From Boesenbergia rotunda (lineage: Eukaryota > Streptophyta > Magnoliopsida > Zingiberales > Zingiberaceae): a DNA stretch of 64,000 nt. The notes under the pieces were generated by a model that saw nothing but the letters and a program-made list of their open reading frames with translations, searched no databases and was not told where the DNA came from. The DNA lies in contig JAGFNQ010007681.1 of the NCBI GenBank assembly GCA_024364735.1, positions 1-64,000 on the forward strand, read 5' to 3'. This document shows positions 33,256-45,400 of the stretch, piece after piece (the stretch's first letter is position 1; each line of letters starts with the position of its first letter). Made by a program: the position numbers and the translations under genes.

Positions 33256-35828
33256 TCACAGCTCATAATGCTCACCCGAGTCTTTGGCTTCAGCTTCCTT
33301 GTGCAAACTAGATACCACTTCATCGAGTGGAGGATCACCAGCTCTTCGATATAGCTGTTCCCCAACCTTCATCTCATATGCTTCTGGCTGGCTCAAAACA
33401 AATTCTTTCAACTAGCAAAAGGACCCAGCCGAAATCAGTCAATAATGGCACAACTCCAAAAAAGAATTGAAACAAAAGTATTCATAATCTTAAAAACTCT
33501 TAGCATGAAAAAAAGGAATAGAGATGGCATTCACCAATTCTAAAAAAAAAGCATGCTTAAATCTTGCTTAATTAGTATAAGCAAATAAATAAATTGACAG
33601 AGGCATTCACCTCTTCCAAATCTTGGCCCCTTTCCATTGTAAACATGATGGTATTGCGGTCAACAGCCATAAACTTGACCTCCACAGCTCCAGTTCTCAG
33701 AACCTTGCTCCATCTCATAGCAATTACTGGCACGTCATCCTGAATGTTGCGTAAATTGATCAGTACTGAAAAACCATAAAGATGGTTGTTTTGAGTATAA
33801 ACAGAACTGAACCATAAATATGGATGTTTTGAGTATGATCAGGGGATGAAGATAAGAAACATGAAACAGCAATTATAAATTGGTTACAAATCATTCAGGT
33901 GAATTTAAACTGAAGGTCTTCTTCTTGGCAATGATGATTACACAGTTCATATTTATCAGTTGTCAAAGAGCAAATACCATGACAAGATACAAATAACATC
34001 AAGAGACTTTCTTGTACATCAGAATCACTAGAGCTCACCTAGGCTGATGCACAATTTTGATCAATATGAAAGTTCTACCTGACAAAATTTATGAGGTTGA
34101 GAATTTCTGCTAGATATTGTGAAAGCATGTTAAGTAGAATATGGGACAGGAGCACCAGTTTCTTCCATAATATCAAAATTGAACAAAAAGGAAAAAATCG
34201 AAGCAGCAGGCACAATTTTGAGGGCAGTATCGTCGGGCCACACAGGATAAAATGTTTGATAACTTCCACAATCAATTCAAGGCATTTACTGTGAATATCA
34301 GAGACCAAGATTAAAGCCAAACTGGACAATTCTCTTGGACCATCCTACAATGGAACTTAATTTTGGTTGCTGTTGACTGGGACAAAGGAAGCCATCCATG
34401 ATACGAATCATGAGAGAGCAGATGGATACATCCTCTTCTACCAACTTATTGAGATACAATGGGTGCAAACTTAGTATTGACGATCAATGATACAGCATGA
34501 CTGAATTGGATATGTTTCAATGAAGCCTTCATATCCCTCATCCAAAAAATTGAAGGATCCAAGATATCTGAATTTCGTGCAATTATCTTAACGGTTGCCC
34601 CAAAACATTCTAAGATGTTCCAAAACCAAACAACAATTGTAATCCATCAACTTGTTCTACCATCTGAGTGTGTCTTCATAAGTAGATGATCTAGATATGT
34701 TTGTTGATTGATTGCGCCACACAAAACCATCTGCTTCTGTAAAGACACACACTAAGGCATAGCTATGATCAGACTCGACTTGAAAGCATTCAACAATATT
34801 GAGTGGGACTTCCTCCTAAAACAATATTGGAAGATCAAGGGGTGATGTATTTGCTCACTTCATGCAGCAGGTAAGCATACATTGCATCAAATAATAATAA
34901 TAATAATCAGATTAAACAAACATGGAATCTACAGATGAGATCACCATCTTCTAGCCACAACAGAATATATCTCACGTCAGGTTGATGTTGTCCCCATCCC
35001 CTTCCTAGTAATGATCTTCCCCAGACAAACAAGGGTTTCGACAAGATGGTCAATGTAAAGATGAAAATGAGTATGATGAACAACAAAATGAAAGTCTATT
35101 AACTTGCTCTCAACCATGTAGTGGAAGATGATAAGCCTCGATCGACACGAATGTGTGCCACAATGACAAAATCGGGAATAAGAGAAGAGAGAAAACCGTG
35201 CATTAAAATGAACAAAGGAAATTGAGTTCATTATGTAACATCTAGTATCCAACTAGGGCGTAGTGACATATAGTTTGATTTGTCCACTAATACATTCGTC
35301 AAGTTGGCTTGCACAGGAGAGAGGCAGCGACAGTATTCGATATCTAAACACTGATTCAGATACCTACCTAGGTCGGAACTAAGCATAACTGAACCAAAGA
35401 TCTCAAGGAAAATCACCTTAAATGGCTTAATTTTTCTGTGAAAAATAGAAAAGAAACGAAAAAGAATGCCGAATCATGGGCGGAATTGGTGGTACCGAGG
35501 AGCGGGGAACGCCCGGCCGGAGCTTTACGAAGCCAAGGGAAGGGCCGGTGTGGCGCTTCATTATCTCCGCCTGGATCTCTGAGGGGTTCATCCTGGAGAA
35601 GTCCGGCGGAGGCGGGAGATCGGCCTTGCTCGTCCTCTTCTGGCCCCATCGCTTCCAATCCTCGTCCTCCTCGTCGTCCACAACGTCGTCGAGGTCATCA
35701 GGGATGCTCACCTTCTTCTTCCCACCCTCCGCATATCCCAGCAACAGAGACAAGCACAGGAAGAAGAGGAGAAGGAGGAGGAGGAGGCGAGCTCGAAGGG
35801 TGAGCGCTGGAGGCCGGTTCGTCCCCAT
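33256..35828 (-). CDS. MESD: MESD-like ER chaperone (mesoderm development candidate family)
   Basis: Three coding exons: 35496-35828, 33611-33739 and 33256-33411, all with GT-AG introns in phase 0, giving 205 residues. Residues 1-33 are a strong signal peptide (Arg-rich start, then a Leu/Phe run). Next are the acidic SIPDDLDDVVDDEEDEDWKR segment and MNPSEIQAEIMKRHTGPSLG, and then the beta-rich core (IAMRWSKVLRTGAVEVKFMA, IMFTMERGQDLEE, EFVLSQPEAYEMKVGEQLYR). In animals MESD folds LRP receptor propeller domains in the ER. The plant client is not known to me. The protein ends HYEL, similar to HDEL-type ER retrieval signals. I chose the ATG at 35828 because the signal peptide begins there; an in-frame ATG at 35903 would add 25 residues before it. 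Introns of 1756 and 199 bp show no recognised insert. Head-to-head with the OCTOPUS-like gene. Confidence 0.9.
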
Positions 35829-36587
35829 TGATCCGAAAGCACCGACATTGAACGGGAAGGCGAGGAAACCTTTTATGGGTTCAATTTCGCACATAAAGCT
35901 CAAATTAACTCCAAAACCGCAGTGGCTCTTCCGCTATTGTCCGAGAAGAACAAGGGTAAATTAGTCATATTCCAAACGGTTTTCCCAAGTTGAGGTTTCG
36001 GTTATTATCCAAAAAGGGGGCGGTTTCAGGCTTCGCTTCGTTCTAGGGTTTCCGCGTGCGCGTGGGAATGGCTGCGATTCAGAGACTTTTGCACTGATTT
36101 TCGAGGAGATTCCATCGGATTCGGCGACACGACTTCGTTTCTTTCCGTCGATCGCTGAAAATATGTCTGCTGGAGCTTGAATCCGCGCTGAGTTTTGTAA
36201 TTGTTGCTGAATGTCTATTCGAAATCCGTTGATCTAGGGTACGTTTCGCTCCTTTTCCGGCATTGTTCTGATCTAGGTTTCTTTTGCTTCGACTGCATTT
36301 GAGATCCTTTTAATAGGATTGGAAATTTGGGGTTCTCCGTTGCTTAGTTCCTCTAGAGTGGAACTTCTTCTTGTTCAAAATTTTCATTCAGCTACTATTC
36401 TAATATTTGATTTGCAAGACTGCTGTTCCATTTTGGAAAAATGGTTCGGGGAGCCTTTTTTGCTGCAATGCCGTTCAGAACTTGAGTGTTCATCATATTT
36501 CTGCCCGTAATTTCTTTAGCAAGGGTTTTCCTCTCCCCTTCATTGGTAATAAGTTGACACTACTTTGGAGTTAAGTGTTTTGTAAAG
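35829..36587. promoter_or_regulatory. Shared bidirectional promoter region and OCTOPUS-like leader
   Basis: The 760 bp between the two divergent start codons contains both 5' leaders. CTAGGGTACG near 36234-36243 looks like the donor of a leader intron for the plus-strand gene. No clear TATA box for either gene. Confidence 0.5.
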
Positions 36588-38016
36588 ATGGACCTGGAAC
36601 ATGATAAGCTCTCTAGGTGTGTCAGACATCCGGCTCAGCTCTTCACTGGGTTCTGTCTGACTTGCTTGGTTGAGAGGTTGTCGAATGTAGGAACTGCCGA
36701 ACAGAGTGTGGAAGAGCCTAGAGACACACAGAGTGAAATAGTTCAGATCCCAGGGGTAGTTCCTGATGTCAATAGTAAAACTAGTGAAATCAGGACTAGA
36801 AAGACTCTCCAATATTTGTTTCAACTGGACGATGATTTGGATGTTGACGGAACTATACGGTAGTGTGCCAGACAAAACTTTGTCGTCAACTTCAAATGCT
36901 TGTGAATTTGAAATTTGTTCTGATGATGGTAATTGCTCCAAGGATGCTAACATCAAAATCAGCTCTTGTGGAGGAACTAAGATGATGGAGAATGATGTCA
37001 ATTCTTATGAAGGGATTACTATTAGTGCTTATATTGCCCAAGAGATCAGTCACTCCGAAAAGAGGAAGCAAAAGGATGGAGGTGTAACTCTTTGGCTCAA
37101 ATTGATATTTGCAAAGAAGGGATTTTCATGGAGAACAAGGAGCATTTCAAAGAAGGAAGAAATGCCCGATGGTAAAACTAGTTGTGTATCTGAGGATAAT
37201 CAGTCAGAAAGCAATCTTAACTTACGGCAATCTTGTGACTGGATGCTATGCCATAATTTGAGCAGGAACTCCTGGGACCCTCCTAGACATTCATGGGATG
37301 GTTCTATGGTGAGCAGGGCATTGGCATGTTCGTTTTCTTGCCGTGAAGAACGGGGCCATGATTTGACAAGAATTAAGAGAGACATGCATGATGAAACCAC
37401 TGGAAAATGCAACCAAACTATTGTTGGCATTGGCAGATGCAAAGTTACTGCTAATGTGGCTACGGCTGATGAGAAATCCATTTCCTCTGATGGCATCATA
37501 GAAACTCTTCCTGTTGAGAGACTTTATGAAACATCTGAACCAGGGGACGATGTCTCAGGAATTAGAGGGAAAAAGTCTCGCCGATTGAGCAAGGTTTGGG
37601 ATTGGAATATAGGTAATTCTTTCCGGGACTTGGTAAAAAAGCGTGATCATATATTGGAGAGGTCTGCATCAGAGACCTGGCGTGGACGTAAGAGTACTAA
37701 CATGGAAAGCATGGAAAGTAGTGGTGCATCGCAAAATAGTGGTTCTGGTCAAGGTTCTTTTAGAGTGAATCATAGTACATGTCGAAGTATGAATGCTGCT
37801 AATGCTGATATGAAGATTATGAGGTATGAATGGCGAATGAAAAATGAATTCAAGCTTGGCCGTAGCCGAAGTGTCCATTATTCTTCCCCAGGTAACCTTG
37901 ACTATGGACTCCTACGTTTCTACCTCACTCCACTGAGAAGCAGTCGAAGAAGTACAACCAAGGTTAGGAGAAAAAACACACGTTATTATGGTAGAGGCAT
38001 CTTTGGTTTGTCTTAA
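36588..38016 (+). CDS. OCTOPUS-like protein (OPS/OPL family, DUF740), one frameshift
   Basis: Plant-specific, plasma-membrane-associated polarity protein; Arabidopsis OCTOPUS promotes early phloem differentiation. The N-terminus has the family signature CVRHPAQLFTGFCLTCLVERLS (residues 11-32). It is followed by RDTQSEI, the RKTLQYLFQLDDDLDVDG block, a Ser-rich middle with WDPPRHSWDGSMVSRAL, then SKVWDWNIGNSF and a C-terminal LRFYLTPLRSSRRST. The reading starts at 36588 in one frame, hits a stop near 36861, and the matching remainder (to the stop at 38016) is in the next frame. The shift lies around 36850-36858, beside a GG pair, and corresponds to one extra base. The second part is a 390-codon intact reading, so either the lesion is recent or the base is a sequence error. 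About 475 residues in total, somewhat short for the family. Confidence 0.85.
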
Positions 38017-39340
38017 GGGTCATCTTGAAGTTTCTCGACTGGAAATTTCTAATCATGACTGGGGACTAAATGATATCAGCAAGTGAAGAAGACATGTTAC
38101 TGGATTTTCTTTCTCTGGAGTCTGGATCATCACATAGAAAATATGTCTGTTGGAAGCAGCATTCCACAGTTGGCAATGTAGAGAAAAGGTGCAACCGTGT
38201 CCGCACAACTCCTCCCCTGTGTAAGTTCAGCTACACTATTTCCATTTGATTTAGTTGATACACATTGGATTGCTAGAATTCCAAATAACACATTACTGTC
38301 ATAATCAGTATTGTTTATAAAACAAAGTTGCTGTTAAGCTGTAATACTTTGTGCTTCAAGGAGATTATAGTGTTGAAAAATAGTTTGCTATCATTGCTTG
38401 TGCACTCACTATCTTTATTGCAGTCCACATTGTTCTCCTTTTATATGATGCTAACACCATTTCGTTCGCAAGTGCTTGTGAAAGTTTCAAAATCAGATAG
38501 AACTTGTCCCTCTCTATTTTTTTTTTCTGCTGCACTCCATGACATTCTCATATGGCAATTAAGCTTCGTTTTAGCAGTTTTAACTTAGATCTTCATACTG
38601 AATGTAATTCAGAATATGATGATGAGGCTAGCATATTGTTGAATGCCCATAGCTTTCTGTTCATAAATATGCCAAGTCTTATACTCATCCTTGTTAGCCA
38701 GACCTTAATAATTAGTTTTCTTTATTTTCACAAAGTAATTATGAAAACAAGACTCTTAATACGGTTTTCTTAAATTGAGAGGCCTTTTTTTTCTGACCAT
38801 AATTTAAAGGTACCAAAAGGGTAATTGGTGAATCAATGAGTCAACTGTTCTAGAAGGCTGCAATTAATAATGGGACGTGGCCTTGAGCTTGTCAATTAAT
38901 AATGACACCAGGAAAAATCAATGAACTGCCTATAATTTAATTCATAATGAATTTTTCACCCGAGTTAAATTGATAAATAGTTTTTTTTAATGACGTCTCC
39001 AATTTTTAATGGCCAATGGTGTCAATGCAGGTACAATAAGCTCTTGACTCTTTGATATATATTTTCCTAGATAATTATCAAAAATCATATTAGAAGTTGG
39101 TTACAAATGTTAGTTAGGAAATATATATTTTTTTTTCAAAAAAATTATATGATTGAAATATTAGGTCTTGAGCTTAATATTGAATACTAATTTGTCTACT
39201 ATGTCATCACATTAGGTGTCTTCTTTGTGCGACAATGAGAGTGGAGCAAGAGGTTCTTCGAGGCATGGTGGAACCAAACCGCCTTCATTCAATTTGGATC
39301 CACGAAGAGGGGCGACAACGACGCACTCAAGCATCTCATT
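38017..39340. other. 3' flank of OCTOPUS-like gene, intergenic
   Basis: T-rich 3' flank, probably 3' UTR up to about 38220, then AT-rich DNA without recognised features. A less AT-rich patch at 39215-39350 contains no supportable ORF. Confidence 0.45.
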
Positions 39341-39344
39341 TATA

Positions 39345-39760
39345 TCCTGTTTGAAAACCTTTTAAGTAAGGAATTGGAATCAATTCGATCCATCCGAATT
39401 GAATCCAATTCTCATTGAATGATTAGTCAACAGAATGATTGAATTCTCATTTGGAATCAATCAGAATGAAATTAATGTTATACTTACCATATTTCAAGCA
39501 AAAAAATCAAGCAAAATGAAGAATAAAATTCTTTGTTTAGCTTCAATGTGCAACAGTCCGAAACGGCATGAGCAGGGCAGCAGTCCGAAAAGGTGTGATA
39601 TTATTAAGAAGGCAAAAGTAATTAAAATTAAGGAATTCCCAAATCAGAAAAGAGTCTGATTTATTTGTGTGAAAGGAATGAATAAAAAAAAACAAAAGAA
39701 ATGAATTCAATCTCAAAGGAATTCTAATTCCTTCCTTTCTAAACAGAGTGTTATGGTTTG
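39345..39760. repeat. MITE-like insertion with GGAATT-rich ends
   Basis: The left side AAGGAATTGGAATCAATTC and the right side, read on the minus strand, AAGGAATTAGAATTCCTTTG are roughly inverted, framing AT-rich DNA. Boundaries and target duplication could not be fixed. The family is unassigned. Confidence 0.35.
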
Positions 39761-39849
39761 GCCGAAGAGGTGCTATGAGATCATTTGGGAGTCCAGATCC
39801 TCTGTTCTTAAATTTTGATATTTTCGTGTTCACAATCGTCATTCTTCGT

Positions 39850-40110
39850 CGGCGACACATTCGATTGTAATCGGACACCGCCGGTGGTCAGAATTTTGAT
39901 ATCCCCATGTCTCATAATCGTCATTCCTGCCGGCGACACGTCCGATCTATAATCGGACACCGGCGGTCCCAAATCAAACTATATCCTGGGGTACGGTGAA
40001 TCCGTCGGGGTCGCCGCAATTGCGATCTTGCCGAATTGTTGGCGATCCGGACGAGTTCACCTTTCCCAGGGTATAGTTTGATTCGGAGCGACGGCCGGAG
40101 GCCACCAGCA
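39850..40110. repeat. Fourth copy of MITE core, rearranged
   Basis: Contains the core of the 19-21 kb MITEs twice in opposite orientation (ATCAAACTATATCCTGGGG at about 39965 and CAGGGTATAGTTTGATTCGG at about 40066). Next to it is a diverged 80-bp direct duplication (39818-39897 and 39893-39972) with GGCGACAC and AATCGGACACC. Confidence 0.55.
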
Positions 40111-41143
40111 ATGTCCAATTGCCGATCGAACGTTCTGTCGGAGAGGAATGCGATGGTGAGACATAGGGACACTACAACCCACGGCACATTTGGTTATATC
40201 ACCCATGCAATGTCTATTCAACTCGTATCCTTGGATTTTCACACTCAAATCCATGCGCCGTCTTCTTATCATGCCCCAGCTACTTGGAATGGTGAGCATC
40301 CATGAATTGATCCGACTCTTTATTCAATTAAGAAAATGTTTAAGGATAATCTCATAGTTTTAGTATTGTGAAAGTATTCATTCCTTGGCCATTTTACCTT
40401 CAAAGTTAATGGTGTGGTCGATGTGTTTAGCTAGTGGAAGAAAAATAGTTAATGTAACTAACATTATTTTTTTATAAAAAATTAAAATGATTTTGAAGTA
40501 AATATATCGCAGGGTGACAAAAGACGATTCACTCACCCTCAATACACCCGTTAATCGGTTCTAGGACCAACACTAGAATATATTGCATGATCCTTGGTAT
40601 AGTAGCATAAATAATACTAGAATACCTTGGGGTGTTCTAAGTTAACGTATCTAGAAAAGAGAAAATCAAAAAGTGCAAATACATAAAGCTCATGTAATTT
40701 TTGAAGATGCTTGCTTTCATAGATCAAATGAACTGACAACAGAATTCACGTTACGGCTGTAGGTGATTGGTATTTCTGTTTAAGATTATTGACCATGCAC
40801 TTTGTGGATTTATTTATAGATTTGTACTTGTTTGGGCACCAGAATCAAAATAAATTTTATCTGTTTAAGTATATTTTGTATGATGACAGTCAGGACTGTA
40901 ATTTTTCGTTGGATGAAATTAGGTGGATTCATCATAGATCAAGAGGTAAGTTTGTCATTATCAATGTGTCTTGTAATTTTCAGAATTAAAAAATTATCTG
41001 TTTTAAAAAATTACAAACTTTTAAACTGGAAACTGTTTTTGGTACACATTAATGAATAGAATAAATGGAAATTTGAATAAGAATGAGAATAGATTAGAGA
41101 GACACTTAATTGGATTATGAAATAAAATGAAAAGATAAGAATC
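40111..41143. other. Intergenic DNA
   Basis: AT-rich, with no gene, RNA gene or element recognised. Confidence 0.4.
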
Positions 41144-41148
41144 ATAAT

Positions 41149-42009
41149 TTATCCTGGCCCAGCTTGCTGGCAGTCTGACTGGCGCCACGAAGGCCCAGTA
41201 GAGGGGCCCACGAAGATCTTACACCGGGTATTCTTGAGCTAGGGACCCTCCCCCCTCCCCCGGAACCACTGACAAACCGACCCTGGTTGAGATCGGGCAG
41301 GTCGATCCCGGACACCTCCTGACTCGACCACCGAATCCAGTTTCCGACCCAGGGCTGGGTCGGGAAGGTCAGTCCTCTGCACCCTGTAGACCTGACAACC
41401 AGTAAACCCGAAAGATGGCAAATTAGATATAGTTCGGCCAACTCCCGACTCATGGCGTATCCTGTGTCACTCAGCTATATTACCCCCGACTCGGGTCGTA
41501 TCACTCGGACCCGTCGGTCGCCCATCGGTCTCCGGACCAGTCTTTCCTTACGCCGCCCTACATCAGGACACCCTAGGGACGATCATGACGTCAGGGATAG
41601 TGTCCGCCTTACCCATTCATAACATACATCGCGAATATCCCGCTGACTCGGTACAGTTGTACTATCCGAGCATCCCGCGCCATGCCGCGGCACCTCTAGG
41701 TGCTCTCCCACGAGCTGACAAACATCACACCCCTGTCTTGTTGACACAACAAAGTTTAGCTCCCCCGGCTATATAAGCCCTTCCCTCATTCCGCAGGGAT
41801 GCAATTGCACCTCCTCTACTGCATTTCCTTTGGCTTTATATTCTGTGGATCCTGATTTGACCGTCGGAGGGTCTGACCAGAAATTCCCGACGGTTTGCTA
41901 ACGATTATTTTCTCGCAGGTCGGTGCCCGATCGGCACCAGGTCAGCAACTCGCAACACTCGGCAACCGTCTTACTTTTGAAACTTTTACCTCGCTTCGCG
42001 ACAGGATAA
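41149..42009 (+). mobile_element. Tat-type solo LTR, 861 bp, with TT...AA ends
   Basis: Flanked by exact ATAAT duplications (41144-41148 and 42010-42014). Ends are TTATCC and GGATAA instead of the TGATCC/GGATCA of related LTRs. The body is collinear with the LTR at 29845-32665: GGCCCA near the start, the promoter block GCTCCCCCGGCTATATAAG (TATA 41770-41776), TTGACCGTCGGAGG and a TCGCGACAGGAT end. No internal domain, hence solo. Confidence 0.9.
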
Positions 42010-42014
42010 ATAAT

Positions 42015-42480
42015 AAATGCTTTTAATATGAGAAGCAGTTGAATCTGAAATGAATCGTTCCATTTCAGAATTGTTTTCTGCTTGCCCAACTGAGGCTGAG
42101 AGTAACCATTCTTTAAGCCAAACAGAAACAATGTTATTGTTTTCTGCTTAACATCTTTGAATCAATATCAGAGCTACAAATGACGCTTATGCATAATTAG
42201 ACATTTTAATTGAAGAAATACAAGTAATTGCTGATACAGCTTATCAGCACTTGTAATAACTGCACTATGATCCAATGTAATTTGCTAAACACCTTCCAAG
42301 TCTGATTGCATGGTTCCTCACAGAGTCGAGAGTTTCTAGTATTCCAACCAACGAATATATTATCTACAAAAGAATCACATTTCTATACCACTACTACACC
42401 AGTCAACTCTCAATATTCCCTCTGTCCCCCAAGAATTGTTTGACATAGCTCCACCATCGTCTTTCCGTCAATGTTAGATA
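42015..42480. other. ATG9 3' UTR and flank
   Basis: AT-rich DNA downstream of the ATG9 stop codon. No separate gene seen. Confidence 0.5.
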
Positions 42481-45400
42481 TCATTTTCCTCTGAACCACA
42501 CTGGATCATTGCTGCTTGGTATTATTCTCACGGGAATGCTCACGGATGGCATAACATCATGATTTGTGGTCTCCGCAATAGAACTCTTGCCTTTTTCATC
42601 TGTAAAATGAAGATTGAATGCCTCATCATTATCAGAGTTGTTGACGTACATTGTCTTGAACATGGAGTTAGGGGCTTCCCACTCATCATCGGCAGCAACA
42701 TCAGACTTTGCTTGCTCCTCGCTTCTTTCAGATCCATGATCATGGTGGAAATTCAGGTGTTGCTCGCCAAAGTTTGGGGGCTCCATAAAACTTGTCTGTG
42801 GAACAGATAACTGAGGACCAGATCGATTCCACCAATGGTTCATATTGTGAGGCTCCAAAACTGGGTGGTGAAGATCATAGTCCTCCCTGAAGAAAGGTCT
42901 GGATGTAGAGGCCTCCATATGACTTTGGAGTCTATCTGAGAATTGAGATTGCCAGGCCGTATCTACAATTTCACTTAACTGTTTATTCTGCGGTGACCAC
43001 ATAGAATCTGATGGTCTGGCTATCACTTCTTTGGCAGATGGATGGAAGTCAGTTGAAATGATAGCAGGATCGAGCAAGATGGTTGTGTAGTACCAATCCA
43101 GAATATACGGGTGAGTCCTTTGACTAGGATTCATTGACAAAAAATAATCAAGGTTGTGACGAGGAGACATTCCCGGGGTGTTTTGCTGCACTTCCCTTGA
43201 AAGGAATCTCTGTGTTAGTTCACGTTTGTCGTTCCATCTGAACATGGCGTTCCATGGATGATCTGATGCATTATCCTGAATAGCTCGGGAGTAGGCGAGG
43301 TGGGTCTGCCTTTCCCTAAATTTGTGAAGATTGGACAGGAATTGATGGCCATGCACGTCAGATTCCCAACATGGATAGGTGCTCTTGAAGCTGCAGAAGA
43401 ACATGAATCAAATGCAGATAAAGAAATGAGATGAATGTTTGTTGTATCCCAGAGTAAGGCATCGTTGCAACAATCTGACCTCTCAACCGTATCTGAAAAT
43501 GTTTGTAATGATAAAATGGATATGGAATGAAGTTGAATAGGAATATGAACTGAATGAAAAGGAATCACAAATGGATGTTTAGCTCCATTTCCATATTTGG
43601 TTTCATAAGGAATGCAATAATAATTATTTGTGATCTAGTTCAATTCAGTCTGTGTGGAATAGGTAAGTTCAGCGACACAAAGTTGAAGGGAAAATTGTTG
43701 GTATCAAGTATTTACTCTTTTTGTCAAATAAATTTAATCCCATTTTATAAGATAAGGTTTTAGGTAATAGAAGCAAGGTATATGAATGAAAGGTGTCCTC
43801 ATGATTTCAGGCATTAGAAGTCTCGATGATCATTCTCCTACTCTCAGGATGAACAACTAAACCTCAATCAATTGGCAGCCAAACATGGGAACAAAATCCC
43901 AAAGGAACAGGTGATTTAATTCTGCCTCTAATTCTACAACGCCAAACATGGCATACGATATTTAGAATTCTACAACACATTATGTTTCTCCAATGAACAT
44001 CTTTGCGAAATAGAAGTAAACTTGAGTAGATGATAGTTTAATTCTGCCCCACGCGATAAGAAGTTCTGGGAAAGGACACATATTAGATAACAAGTCATAG
44101 TCTCAGGAAAATGTACCTCAAAAATGACTTTTCCATTTTGCCCTGAGAACTCTTATCTCGCTCTGCATTAGAAGGTGAAGCATAGTTCCTGTTTCCGTGG
44201 CTTTGGAAGTCAAACGAACTAAAGCTGTATGTAGATAAAAGAAAAAATAAAGTTCATGAGCAAGCACTATAACCTTTAATGAAAAAATAATAGACATCAG
44301 TACAGTGACCGACCTGCAGATATCGCCAACCCCATGAACATACACCGTGAATTTTGAAATAAATTGCAAAATGTCATCAACATGCTGTGTCTCAGTAAAA
44401 AAATACATATATATATATATTTAAAAAGTTGCATATGATCTTATAATGCAAGTTGATGAATGTCAGGCCAAGTTCTACCTTCGGCACAACAAATATGAGC
44501 AAATAAGGAGTAACGAAAATGGATGCCATCTCTTCCAGTAGCATCATCCCAGTGTACTGCACTAGAAGGAACCAAATAAGCAAACTTTTCAATGTTCCAA
44601 TCAGAAACTTAAAGCAGCTAAGGTCTAAGAAATTCAAATGTTCCATGCCCATCATTATTAGCAAACTAGTCCATAAATGTACACGCATATGCAGCAGTTC
44701 ACTGCACCTAATAGACCGCACACACTATCATTGTATATTAGTTCCAAATATGATATCAGATGAGAAATTATATATTCTGCAATGTAGATGGAGACCACAT
44801 ATGTTTTTAGTCATAGATTCCCTCACACAATCAAAGGCAAGTTATTGAGTTTGAACCAACTAATATTGTCAAACAACTAAAAATTATAGTCCATCTCTGC
44901 AATCAACAAAAGAAGTCACTCTTGACCTATATTCTCTCTTGCTATAGCAAACAAGAAGTTCACCGTTGATGCTATTACCTATTAGGTTAAATAACAATTT
45001 TCCGTATCAAATTTTAAAGTCTCTTAGCCTCTTAGGTACCTGTTCTTATAATGGCTTGATATCTTTAGTTTTTAATTGCATATGATCATTTATAATGATG
45101 TATATAAAAAATATTCTGCAACTAAAGAAAACCTGCTGAATCACTATTTGATCAGATGCAATAATATAAATCAATTAGATCACAATCAAATGCTCAACTA
45201 TGTGTTCATTTGTGTCAAGTTCAGCCTCAGCAAGACAGGTTAGCAGGTATAGTTCTAAGACCCCCAAATTAAAGCCAATATCTAATTAGAGTTGTAGATG
45301 AGACCTTTTTTTTTTGTAAGTATCAATGTTTTCCCAAAATTAAGTTGTGGGATCATTAGCAAATGCAGAAATTAACCTCAAAAATGCAAAATGTTTTAGT

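Noticed and set aside
35438..35964. Plus-strand ORFs of 121 and 162 codons
   Set aside because: Antisense to MESD exon 1, whose splicing and family match are clear.
41147..42011. DNA transposon with 10-bp inverted ends (ATTTATCCTG / CAGGATAAAT)
   Set aside because: The 5-bp duplication, the LTR-type promoter and collinearity with the Tat LTR at 29.8-32.7 kb show it is a solo LTR; the outer bases of the match are partly target duplication.
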